DNA of 64,000 bases, taken from the NCBI GenBank assembly GCA_050246635.1, contig JBFWVR010000005.1, positions 186,001 to 250,000 of the forward strand, given 5' to 3'. Position numbers and translations under genes: made by a program. The first letter of the stretch is position 1. Each line of letters opens with the position of its first letter. The notes below the pieces were generated by a model. That model saw nothing but the letters and a program-made list of their open reading frames with translations, was not told where the DNA came from and did not search any database. Positions 53,552 to 63,061 of this stretch are shown piece by piece. The stretch comes from JBFWVR01 sp050246635. Its GTDB lineage: Bacteria > Acidobacteriota > Vicinamibacteria > Vicinamibacterales > UBA2999.

Positions 53552-55849
53552 ATGTACCGTCGTTTCCAGACGCTCGCCGTGTGCCTGCTGGCCCTGTGCG
53601 CGGTCGCATCGCCGGCCGGGGCGCAGACGGGCGGCATGGCCGAGGCGGGCGACGCCGTGGCGCCGGACGGCACGGGCCGGGCGCTGCCGGCCGAGGTGCT
53701 CATGCGCGACGCGGACGGCAACACGACGCTGCGCGCCACACGCCTCCCCGAGGGCCTCACCATCGACGGGCGGCTCGACGAGGACCTCTATCGCCGCGTG
53801 CCCGCGGCCAGCGGCTTCATCCAGGCGGACCCGGACGAGGGGCGACCCGCCACCGAGCAGTCCGAGGTCTGGGTGGCCTTCGACCAGACCCGTCTCTACG
53901 TCGCCGCGCGCCTCCACGACTCGTCGCCGGATCGGATGGTGGCCAACGAGATGCGGCGCGACGGTTTCAACCTCATCAACAACGAGAACTTCGGCGTCAT
54001 CCTCGACACCTTCCACGATCGCCGCAACGGCTTCCTCTTCCACACCAACCCCGTCGGCGGCATGTACGACGGCGTGATCACGGACGAGAACGACAGCAAC
54101 GCCGACTGGAACACCGTCTGGTGGAGCGCCAGCGGACGCTTCGACGGCGGGTGGACGGTCGAGATGGCCATCCCCTTCAAGTCGTTGCGCTACCGCGAGG
54201 GCGGCCTGCAGACCTGGGGCATCAACTTCCGCCGGATCGTGCGCTGGAAGAACGAGGTGTCGTACCTCACCCCCATCCCGCGGTCCTACGGCATCGGCGG
54301 CATCAAGCAGCTCTCGCGCGCCGCCACGCTCGTCGGCGTCGAGGTGCCGGCCAGCTCGCGCAACCTCGAGCTCAAGCCGTACGCCATCTCCGGGCTGTCC
54401 ACCGATCGCGAGGCCGACCCGGCCGTCAGCAACGATCTCACCGGCGACGTCGGGTTCGACGTGAAGTACGGCCTCACCCAGGGGCTGATCGCCGACCTCA
54501 CCTACAACACCGACTTCGCGCAGGTCGAGGACGACGAGCAGCAGGTCAACCTGACGCGGTTCAGCCTGTACTTTCCCGAGAAGCGGGAGTTCTTCCTCGA
54601 GGGGCAGGGGGTCTTCGCCTTCGGCGGCGTGGGTGGTGGCGGGCGTGGCGGGGGAGGCGGGGGCAACGACACGCCAATCCTGTTCTTCAGCCGGCGCATC
54701 GGCCTGGATGAGGATGCCGACGGCAACAGCGTCGAGGTCCCGATCCGCGTCGGCGGCCGCATCACGGGCAAGCAGGGGGCGTGGGGACTCGGGTTCCTCA
54801 ACATCCAGACCGGTGACGCGGCGACGGCCGGCGTCACCAGCACCAACTTCACCGTGGCCCGTGTGCGGCGCGACATCCTGCGGCGCTCCTACGTCGGCGC
54901 GATGGCCACCATCCGGACGCCGCAGGCGGGCGAGGTCAGCCAGGCCTACGGCGCCGATGCCGGCTTTGCCTTCGGGCTGACCGACATCAACACGTACTGG
55001 GCCCAGACGCGCAATCCCGGCGTGAGTGGCGACAACCAGAGCTACCACGTACGCGTGAACTACAACGGCGACCGCTTCGGCTACCAGGCCGAGCAGCTGA
55101 TGGTCGGCCCGAACTTCCAGCCCGAGGTGGGGTTCCTCCGCCGCGAGGACTTCACCAAGTCGCGCGCCCAGGTCCGCTGGAGCCCGCGTCCCGCCGGCAT
55201 CGCGGCGATCCGGCGATTCCGGATCGAGCCGAGCTTCGAGTACTTCGAGAACAGCCGCGGCTTCGTCGAGACCCGCCAGGCGGAGTTCCAGTTCCAGACC
55301 GAGTTCGAGAGCGGTGACCAGGTCAGCCTGAACCTCCAGAAGAACTACGAGGGGCTCGAGGAGGGCTTCACGGCCAGTGACCTGGACGTGCCGGCCGGCG
55401 CGTACGACAACGACGAGATCCGCCTCAACTACAACTTCGGGCCCCAGCGCCGCGTCGGCGGCTGGCTCAACCTCTCCACCGGCTCCTTCTACGGCGGCAC
55501 GCGCCGGCAGGTCCGCTGGAACGGCCGCGTCGAGGTCACGCCGCAGGTCAACTTCGAGCCGCAGGTCACGCTCAACTGGCTCGACCTGCCAAGCGGCAGC
55601 ACCCTGAGCAAGCTGCTCGGGTTGCGCGGCACCTGGACCCTCACGCCGCGCATGTTCGTCGGCTCCCTCGTGCAGTTCAACTCGAGCGACGACGCCCTGT
55701 CGTCCAACTTCCGCTTCAGCTGGGAGTTCGAGCCCGGCAGCAACCTCTTCGTCGTCTACACCGAAGGCCGCGACACGGATCGACGCGGGTTCCCACTGCT
55801 GCAGAACCGCTCTTTCGTCGTCAAGATGGCGAAGCTCTTCCGGTTCTGA
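53552..55849 (+). CDS. DUF5916 outer-membrane protein with CBM9-like N-domain
   Basis: The 765-residue protein has a signal peptide (ASPAGAQ) and a CBM9-like domain starting LTIDGRLDEDLYRRVP. The barrel contains NTDFAQVEDDEQQVNLTRF and YFPEKREFFLEGQGVF. It ends in VVKMAKLFRF, with the terminal phenylalanine expected for BAM. A Gly-rich loop (GGVGGGGRGGGGGG) lies in the barrel. It is clearly paralogous to the protein encoded at 42088 and its function is unknown. GC hairpins at 55884-55898 and nearby follow the stop. Confidence 0.88.
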   Translation: MYRRFQTLAVCLLALCAVASPAGAQTGGMAEAGDAVAPDGTGRALPAEVLMRDADGNTTLRATRLPEGLTIDGRLDEDLYRRVPAASGFIQADPDEGRPATEQSEVWVAFDQTRLYVAARLHDSSPDRMVANEMRRDGFNLINNENFGVILDTFHDRRNGFLFHTNPVGGMYDGVITDENDSNADWNTVWWSASGRFDGGWTVEMAIPFKSLRYREGGLQTWGINFRRIVRWKNEVSYLTPIPRSYGIGGIKQLSRAATLVGVEVPASSRNLELKPYAISGLSTDREADPAVSNDLTGDVGFDVKYGLTQGLIADLTYNTDFAQVEDDEQQVNLTRFSLYFPEKREFFLEGQGVFAFGGVGGGGRGGGGGGNDTPILFFSRRIGLDEDADGNSVEVPIRVGGRITGKQGAWGLGFLNIQTGDAATAGVTSTNFTVARVRRDILRRSYVGAMATIRTPQAGEVSQAYGADAGFAFGLTDINTYWAQTRNPGVSGDNQSYHVRVNYNGDRFGYQAEQLMVGPNFQPEVGFLRREDFTKSRAQVRWSPRPAGIAAIRRFRIEPSFEYFENSRGFVETRQAEFQFQTEFESGDQVSLNLQKNYEGLEEGFTASDLDVPAGAYDNDEIRLNYNFGPQRRVGGWLNLSTGSFYGGTRRQVRWNGRVEVTPQVNFEPQVTLNWLDLPSGSTLSKLLGLRGTWTLTPRMFVGSLVQFNSSDDALSSNFRFSWEFEPGSNLFVVYTEGRDTDRRGFPLLQNRSFVVKMAKLFRF

Positions 55850-55850
55850 A

Positions 55851-56180
55851 GAGGCCGCGCGCGCTGCGCGCGCGCGTTGGGCCGGCCGCTTCGCGGCCGT
55901 CGGGCCCCGGCGGCTTCGCCGCCTCGTTGGGACTCGCCGCCTTCCTGCCCCGAGCCGAGCCGAGGGGCGGCGGCTCGCTGGGAACGACGACCAGCCACGA
56001 AGATCACGAAGCACACGAAGATCAAGCAGGGCGCCGCGCGACCCGGTCGTCCTCGCCCCTGCGTCCCATCTGTGCATCCCGTGTTATCTGTGCATCGGTG
56101 TCCCCGCGACGTCCGGATTCGGATGGTACAGATGGGATCGTCCTCCTTCCCATCTGTGCAATCTGTGCAATCTGTGGCCC
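55851..56180. repeat. composite gap of four repeat-word families
   Basis: In order: GC hairpins with TTCG loops, a GTTGGGACTCG/GCTCGCTGGGA block (55925-55985), a CACGAAG left arm (55991-56023), a CTGTGCATC arm (56066-56099), and a hairpin of CAGATGGGA (56129-56137) with CCCATCTGTGCAATC words (56149-56179). The last arm touches the Pol IV stop. No gene is seen. Confidence 0.75.
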
Positions 56181-57257
56181 CTAGTCGAACGGCAGCCGCC
56201 CTTCGTCATCCACCGCATCGATGCCCGTGAAGTTGTGCACGCTGACGCCCAGCAGGCGGACGGGGCGGGTGCCGGCGTCGGTCCTTGCGAGCAGGGCAAG
56301 GGCGCGTTCGGCGATCTGGTCGGCGTCGCGGGTCGCGGGCAGCGTGGTGTGGCTGCGGGTAATGGTCGTGAAGTCGTCGTACCGCACCTTGATGACGACA
56401 GTGCGCGCCAGGCGCTCGCGACGGAGCAGCCAGGCCGCGGCATCGCGGGCCATCTCGTCGATCTCGGCGCGGATGCGCGTGGTGTCGGTGAGGTCGCTGT
56501 CGTAGGTGCACTCCGAGCCCGATGACTTCGGCGCGCGGTCGGGCTGGACCGGCCGCGGGTCGCGGCCCCAGGCCAGTTCGATGAGCCAGTCGGCCAGGCT
56601 GCCGACCATGCCGCGGAGCGCTTCCGGCTCGTGGGCCCGCACGTCGACGAGGCGGTCGATGCCGTGCCCCCGCAGCTTCTCGGCGGTCTTCGGACCGACG
56701 CCCCACAACGCGTCCACCGGCAGGCCCTGCAGGAACCGCTCGACGCGCGCCGGCGCGATGACTGTCAGCCCGTCCGGCTTCTGCCAACCCGAGGCAATCT
56801 TCGCGAGGAACTTGTTCGGCGCCACGCCGGCCGACGCGGTCAGCCCCGTGGCCTCGTGGATGGCCGCCTTCAGCCGTCGCGCCACGGCCACCCCGAGCGG
56901 CTCGTCCCAGGCGTTGGTGGTGACGTCCAGGTAGGCCTCGTCCAGGGACAACGGCTCCACCAGGGGCGTCACCTCGCGGTAGATGGCGAAGATCTGCTGG
57001 GAGATCGCGCGGTACTTCACGAAGTCGGGCCGCACGATGATGAGCGACGGGCAGAGCCGGACGGCGCGGGCCATCGGGATGGCCGACCGCACGCCGAAGC
57101 GCCTGGCCTCATACGACGCGGCGGCGACGACCCCGCGTCGCTCGGGGTCGCCACCCACCGCGACCGGCTGGCCACGCAACGCGGGATGGTCGCGCTGTTC
57201 GACCGACGCGTAGAACGCGTCCATGTCGACGTGCAGGATCCGGCGGATCCCCTCCAT
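56181..57257 (-). CDS. dinB: DNA polymerase IV (DinB, Y-family)
   Basis: The 358-residue protein has the Y-family motifs HVDMDAFYASVEQRD, AASYEARRFGVRS and PLSLDEAYLDVT, which hold the catalytic acidic residues. Helix-hairpin-helix motifs (LWGVGPKTAEKL) and the little-finger domain follow. The C-terminus (DEGRLPFD) resembles a weak clamp-binding motif. It performs error-prone translesion synthesis. dut lies 13 bases upstream on the same strand, so the two may be an operon. Confidence 0.94.
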   Translation of the reverse strand: MEGIRRILHVDMDAFYASVEQRDHPALRGQPVAVGGDPERRGVVAAASYEARRFGVRSAIPMARAVRLCPSLIIVRPDFVKYRAISQQIFAIYREVTPLVEPLSLDEAYLDVTTNAWDEPLGVAVARRLKAAIHEATGLTASAGVAPNKFLAKIASGWQKPDGLTVIAPARVERFLQGLPVDALWGVGPKTAEKLRGHGIDRLVDVRAHEPEALRGMVGSLADWLIELAWGRDPRPVQPDRAPKSSGSECTYDSDLTDTTRIRAEIDEMARDAAAWLLRRERLARTVVIKVRYDDFTTITRSHTTLPATRDADQIAERALALLARTDAGTRPVRLLGVSVHNFTGIDAVDDEGRLPFD

Positions 57258-57270
57258 GGCGCGGCTCCGG

Positions 57271-57762
57271 CTAGCGCGCGCCCGTGCTGCCGAACCCCCC
57301 GCGGCTGGGGGCCTGGATCTCGTCGACCTCGTCCCACTCGATCGCGGGCGCCGGCAGCACGATGCCTTGCGCGATCCGGTCGCCGCGGGCGACCGTCACG
57401 ACCTCGTCGGTCACGTTGATCACCTGCACCTTCACCTCGTCGGTCGGGCCACAGTAGTCCGCGTCGACCACGCCCACGCCGTTGGCCACCATCAGGCCCC
57501 GCTTCAGGGGGGTGCTGCTGCGGGCGAAGATGGCCAGGAAGTGCCCGGGCGGCACGCCGATGACGAGGCCCGTGCCGACCAGGCGAATGGCGTGCGGTGG
57601 CACGTCGACGGTCTCGCTGGCGGCCTGGTCGAAGGCGGCCGCGCCACCGGTGGCCGGGAGGGGCAGGGGGACGGTGGGATCGTGGCGCTTGATCGAGAGA
57701 CGCAGGGGAGAATAGTAGCCTGCGGCCGGCGGCCGGCCGCGCGCCGGCTCACCGGCGCCCAT
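57271..57762 (-). CDS. dut: dUTPase (deoxyuridine triphosphatase)
   Basis: The protein of up to 163 residues has trimeric dUTPase motifs 2 (ARSST), 3 (GVVDADYCGPTDEVKV), 4 (GDRIAQ) and 5 (RGGFGSTG). Motif 1, normally SAGxDLxA, is degenerate here (GGAAAFDQAA). dUTPase makes dUMP and keeps uracil out of DNA. The upstream 19 residues are unlike the family. A TACTAT box six bases before an in-frame CTG (57705), which would give the normal N-terminus RLSIKRHD, hints at an unusual start. Confidence 0.85.
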   Translation of the reverse strand: MGAGEPARGRPPAAGYYSPLRLSIKRHDPTVPLPLPATGGAAAFDQAASETVDVPPHAIRLVGTGLVIGVPPGHFLAIFARSSTPLKRGLMVANGVGVVDADYCGPTDEVKVQVINVTDEVVTVARGDRIAQGIVLPAPAIEWDEVDEIQAPSRGGFGSTGAR

Positions 57763-57783
57763 TCACGAAGAGGGAGAAGCCCG

Positions 57784-60621
57784 ATGCGCCTACCGAAGTG
57801 GGGTCTCGCCGTCATCCTGGCGCTTGCCGTTGCCAGCCCGGTCCTCGAGGCCCAGAGCGCCGCGCCCGCGGCCGGAGAGGCGCTTGCGCCCTCGCGGCCG
57901 CTGCCGACCGACGAGGCGGTGCGCACCGGGACCCTGGCCAACGGCCTGCGGTACTTCATCCGGAAGAACGACCGCCCCGCCAACCGCGTGTCGTTGCGCC
58001 TGGCCGTCGACGCCGGGTCGATCCAGGAGCAGGACAACCAGCGCGGCCTCGCGCACTTCCTCGAGCACATGGCCTTCAACGGCACCGAGAACTTCGCCCC
58101 CGGCGAGCTCGTGTCGTTCCTGGAGTCGATCGGCGCACGCTTCGGCCCGCACGTGAACGCCTACACCTCGTTCGACGAGACCGTCTACATGCTCGACGTG
58201 CCGTCCGATCGGGAGGGGTACGTGGACCGCGGCCTGCTGGCGCTCCACGACTTCGCGGCCGGCATGAAGCTCGAGCCCGAGGAGATCGAGAAGGAACGTG
58301 GGGTCGTCATCGAGGAATGGCGTGGCCGGCTCGGCGCCAACTCGCGCCTGACCGACAAGCAGTTGCCCGTGCTCTTCAAGGGCTCGCGGTACGCCGACCG
58401 CCTGCCGATCGGCGAACCGGAGATCCTCCGGACGTTCCCGCGCGAGCGGCTCGCCGATTTCTACCGGACCTGGTACCGGCCGGACCGCATGGCCGTCGTC
58501 GTCGTCGGGGCCGTGGACCCCGCCGAGGCCGAGGCGCTCGTGCAGAAGCGGTTCGGAGGCATCGTGAAGCCCTCGTCGCCGCCGCCGCAGGTCGACCGCA
58601 GCGTGCCGCCGAACCCGGAGGCGCTGTACAGCGTCGCGACCGATCCCGAGGCCCAGGGCTGGACCGTCTCGGTGGCCTACAAGCGGCCCGTCGAGGTCGA
58701 GAGCACCGTCGGAGACTATCGCCGGTCACTCGTCCAGAGCCTCGTCGTGCGCATGCTCAACCTGCGCCTGCAGGAGATCTCGCGCCGCCCCGATGCGCCC
58801 TTCCTGGGCGCGAGCGCTGGCGGCGGCAGCCTGGGCCGCACGCTGAACCTCTTCCAGGTCGGCGCCGCGGTGCCCGAAGGGCAGATTCGTCCGGGGCTCG
58901 ACGCCGTCGTGCGGGAGAGCCGCCGGATGACGCAGTTCGGCTTCAGCGCCGATGAGCTCGAGCGCGCCCGTGCCTCGGTGCTGGCGGGCTATGAGCGCGC
59001 TTACAAGGAACGCGACACGACCGAGAGCCCGTCTTATGCGGGTGAGTACGTGCGCGCCTTCCTGGAGCAGGAGGCCATCCCCGGCATCGAGTTCGAGTAC
59101 CGCATCGCGTCGGAGCTGCTGCCGACGGTCACGACGGACGAGGCGCTCGGCGAGGCCCGCCGCCTCGTGCACGACGACAACCGCATCGTGCTGGCCGTGG
59201 CGCCGGAGAAGGCCGGGCAGGCGGTGCCGACGGAGGCGGAGCTGAAGGAGACGTTCACGACGGCCTCGGCCGCCGAGGTGACGCCGTGGACCGACGCCGT
59301 GGCCGGCCGCGCGCTGGTGGCCGACCCACCGGCGCCCGGCAGGGTCACCGGGCGTCGCGAGCTGCCGGAGGTCGGCACGACGGTGCTCACGTTGTCGAAC
59401 GGCGTGGAGGTGTGGCTCAAGCCGACCGACTTCAAGAACGACCAGGTGCTGTTCAGCGCCCAGGCCCTCGGGGGCATCTCGCTGGCGGGCGAGCAGGACT
59501 TCCGGGAAGCGAGCCTCGCGACGTCACTCGTGGGCATGGGCGGCCTCGGCGACTTCAGCCCCGTCGACCTCAACAAGCTGCTCGCCGGGAAGATTGCGAC
59601 GGCCTCGCCCTCCATCGGCGCCTACACGCAGGGCGTGTCGGGCCAGGCGACGCCGAAGGATCTCGAGACGGCGCTGCAGCTCACCTACCTGACCTTCACC
59701 GCGCCCAACATGTCGGACCAGGCGTTCGACCTGCTGAAGCGCCGCTTCTCCGCGATGCTCGAGAACCAGGAGGAGAACCCGCGGTTCGTCTTCGGCGAGC
59801 GCGTGGAGCAGGTGAACACCTCGCACCACTACACGGCCGATGCCCCCACCGCGGCCGACGTGCCGAAGCTGCGCCTCGACGTGATGCGCGACTTCTACCG
59901 CGCGCGCTTCGCCAATGCCGCCGACTTCCGCTTCTTCCTCGTCGGCGCGTTCGACATCGCGCAGGTGACGCCGCTCCTCGAGCGGTGGATTGGCGGCTTG
60001 CCGTCCACGGGCCGGGCGATCTCGGCGTTCAAGGACATGGGCCTCGCCTTCCCCGAGGGCATCGTGAAGGAGGAGGTCCACAAGGGACGCGAGCCGGCAA
60101 GCCAGACCGTGATGTCGTTCTTCGCCGACACCAACCTCGACGAGCTCGAGATGCACCGGGCCCGCGCGGCCGCGTCGCTGGTGGGCATCCGCCTCCGCGA
60201 CATCCTCCGCGAGGAGCTGGGGGGAACCTACAGCGTTGGCGTGTCGTACCAGAACGCCCTGCCGCAGAACCACTACGGGTCGATGACCGTGCAGTTCGGC
60301 AGCGCGCCTGAGAACGTGGGCAAACTCACGGCGGCTGTGCTTGCCGAGGTCGAACGCCTCCGGACGGAGGGGCCGAGCGCGGACGATGTCGCGCGGGTCC
60401 AGGAGCTGGAGCGGCGGGACCTCGAGACCAGCCAGCGCCAGAACGCCTACTGGATCGGCTCGCTCCAGACCGTGGCGCTGCTCGGCTGGGACCCCGCCGG
60501 CATCGCGCACCGCGACGAGCGCATCGAGAAGCTCACGCCGGAGATCCTGCACACGACGATCCAGAAGTACTTCCCGCTCGACCGCTATACGGTCGTCACG
60601 CTGCTGCCCGAACAGAAGTGA
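57784..60621 (+). CDS. exported M16-family zinc peptidase, two-module
   Basis: The 945-residue protein has a signal peptide (ASPVLEAQS). Module 1 carries the inverted zinc motif HFLEH and a downstream EEIEKERGVVIEE with the third ligand. Module 2, starting near residue 520 (VLTLSNGVEVWLKP), lacks HxxEH. This is the pitrilysin/PqqL-like arrangement in which only the first half is catalytic. It likely degrades peptides in the periplasm. The last two codons and stop overlap the arm of an AGAAGGCAG repeat. GAGGGAGAAG precedes the ATG. Confidence 0.92.
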   Translation: MRLPKWGLAVILALAVASPVLEAQSAAPAAGEALAPSRPLPTDEAVRTGTLANGLRYFIRKNDRPANRVSLRLAVDAGSIQEQDNQRGLAHFLEHMAFNGTENFAPGELVSFLESIGARFGPHVNAYTSFDETVYMLDVPSDREGYVDRGLLALHDFAAGMKLEPEEIEKERGVVIEEWRGRLGANSRLTDKQLPVLFKGSRYADRLPIGEPEILRTFPRERLADFYRTWYRPDRMAVVVVGAVDPAEAEALVQKRFGGIVKPSSPPPQVDRSVPPNPEALYSVATDPEAQGWTVSVAYKRPVEVESTVGDYRRSLVQSLVVRMLNLRLQEISRRPDAPFLGASAGGGSLGRTLNLFQVGAAVPEGQIRPGLDAVVRESRRMTQFGFSADELERARASVLAGYERAYKERDTTESPSYAGEYVRAFLEQEAIPGIEFEYRIASELLPTVTTDEALGEARRLVHDDNRIVLAVAPEKAGQAVPTEAELKETFTTASAAEVTPWTDAVAGRALVADPPAPGRVTGRRELPEVGTTVLTLSNGVEVWLKPTDFKNDQVLFSAQALGGISLAGEQDFREASLATSLVGMGGLGDFSPVDLNKLLAGKIATASPSIGAYTQGVSGQATPKDLETALQLTYLTFTAPNMSDQAFDLLKRRFSAMLENQEENPRFVFGERVEQVNTSHHYTADAPTAADVPKLRLDVMRDFYRARFANAADFRFFLVGAFDIAQVTPLLERWIGGLPSTGRAISAFKDMGLAFPEGIVKEEVHKGREPASQTVMSFFADTNLDELEMHRARAAASLVGIRLRDILREELGGTYSVGVSYQNALPQNHYGSMTVQFGSAPENVGKLTAAVLAEVERLRTEGPSADDVARVQELERRDLETSQRQNAYWIGSLQTVALLGWDPAGIAHRDERIEKLTPEILHTTIQKYFPLDRYTVVTLLPEQK

Positions 60622-60736
60622 GAAGGCAGGAGGCAGAAGGCAGAAAGACGCGAAGGCTGGTATCCTGTTCGGCGGTCGTGATGTGGATCGCGGCCGTCGT
60701 GACTTTCTGCCTTCTGCCTTCTTACTTCTGACTTCC
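60615..60736. repeat. AGAAGGCAG-word inverted repeat overlapping a stop codon
   Basis: The left arm (60613-60650) has CAGAAGTGAGAAGGCAG and GGCAGAAGGCAGAAAG. The right arm (60702-60736) is its complement (CTTTCTGCCTTCTGCC, CTTACTTCTG). About 50 bases lie between, including a TATCCT box (60661-60666). The TGA of the M16 peptidase is inside the left arm. Confidence 0.8.
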
Positions 60737-60755
60737 TCAACGACGCCTCAGGAAA

Positions 60756-62432
<1,677 letters not shown>

Positions 62433-62526
62433 AAGAGCGATAGCAGGCCGGCTCCGCCGGCACCGGGGGCCGCCCGCCGGCGGACCCGCATCAGCGGCGG
62501 ACCGGGTCCGCCAGGAGGCGCACGTC

Positions 62527-63018
62527 ATGCACGCAGACCAGGCAAAGGCGGTGGCCGAGGCGCTCGGCCAGCAGCTCCAGAACGAGTGGATGGTCACGGT
62601 CAAGGTCATCGAGGCCGTGCCCGAAGCCAGCAAGTCGTACAAGCCGGACGAGAAGGCGCGGACCGCCTGGGAACTCGCCAGCCATATCGCCTCGTCCGAC
62701 GTCTGGTTTCTCGAGGGCGTGCTGAACCAGCAGTTCGGCCAGCCCATGGACCCCGGCGCGTCGACGATCGCCGAGCTGGCGGCCTGGTACAAGGCGGAGT
62801 TCCCGAAGCGGCTCGAGCGGGTGCTCGCCATGGACGGCGCGAAGCTGGCCGAGATCGTCGACTTCTACGGCATGAAGATGCCGAACGCACAGTACCTGGT
62901 CTTCTGCGCGGTGCACAACGCGCACCACCGCGGCCAGCTCGCCACCTACCTGCGGCCGATGGGCGGCAAGGTGCCGTCGATCTACGGCGGCAGCGCCGAC
63001 GAGCCGTTCCAGGGATGA
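62527..63018 (+). CDS. DinB/YfiT-family putative metalloprotein
   Basis: The 163-residue helical protein has the DinB-family metal histidines in ELASHIASSD and VHNAHHRGQL. The family (not the polymerase) is a four-helix bundle binding nickel or zinc. Some members are thiol transferases, but most are uncharacterised. CAGGAGGCGC precedes the ATG. The 94 bases between ettA and this gene are GC-rich with short GCCGG inverted pieces. Confidence 0.88.
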   Translation: MHADQAKAVAEALGQQLQNEWMVTVKVIEAVPEASKSYKPDEKARTAWELASHIASSDVWFLEGVLNQQFGQPMDPGASTIAELAAWYKAEFPKRLERVLAMDGAKLAEIVDFYGMKMPNAQYLVFCAVHNAHHRGQLATYLRPMGGKVPSIYGGSADEPFQG

Positions 63019-63022
63019 GACC

Positions 63023-63040
63023 GCCGGCATTCGTGCCGGC
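63023..63040 (+). terminator. short GCCGGC hairpin after the DinB-family gene
   Basis: GCCGGC, a six-base loop, and GCCGGC. No T tract follows, so termination is uncertain. Confidence 0.35.
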
Positions 63041-63061
63041 CCGTTCGTTACGGTTACGAGA

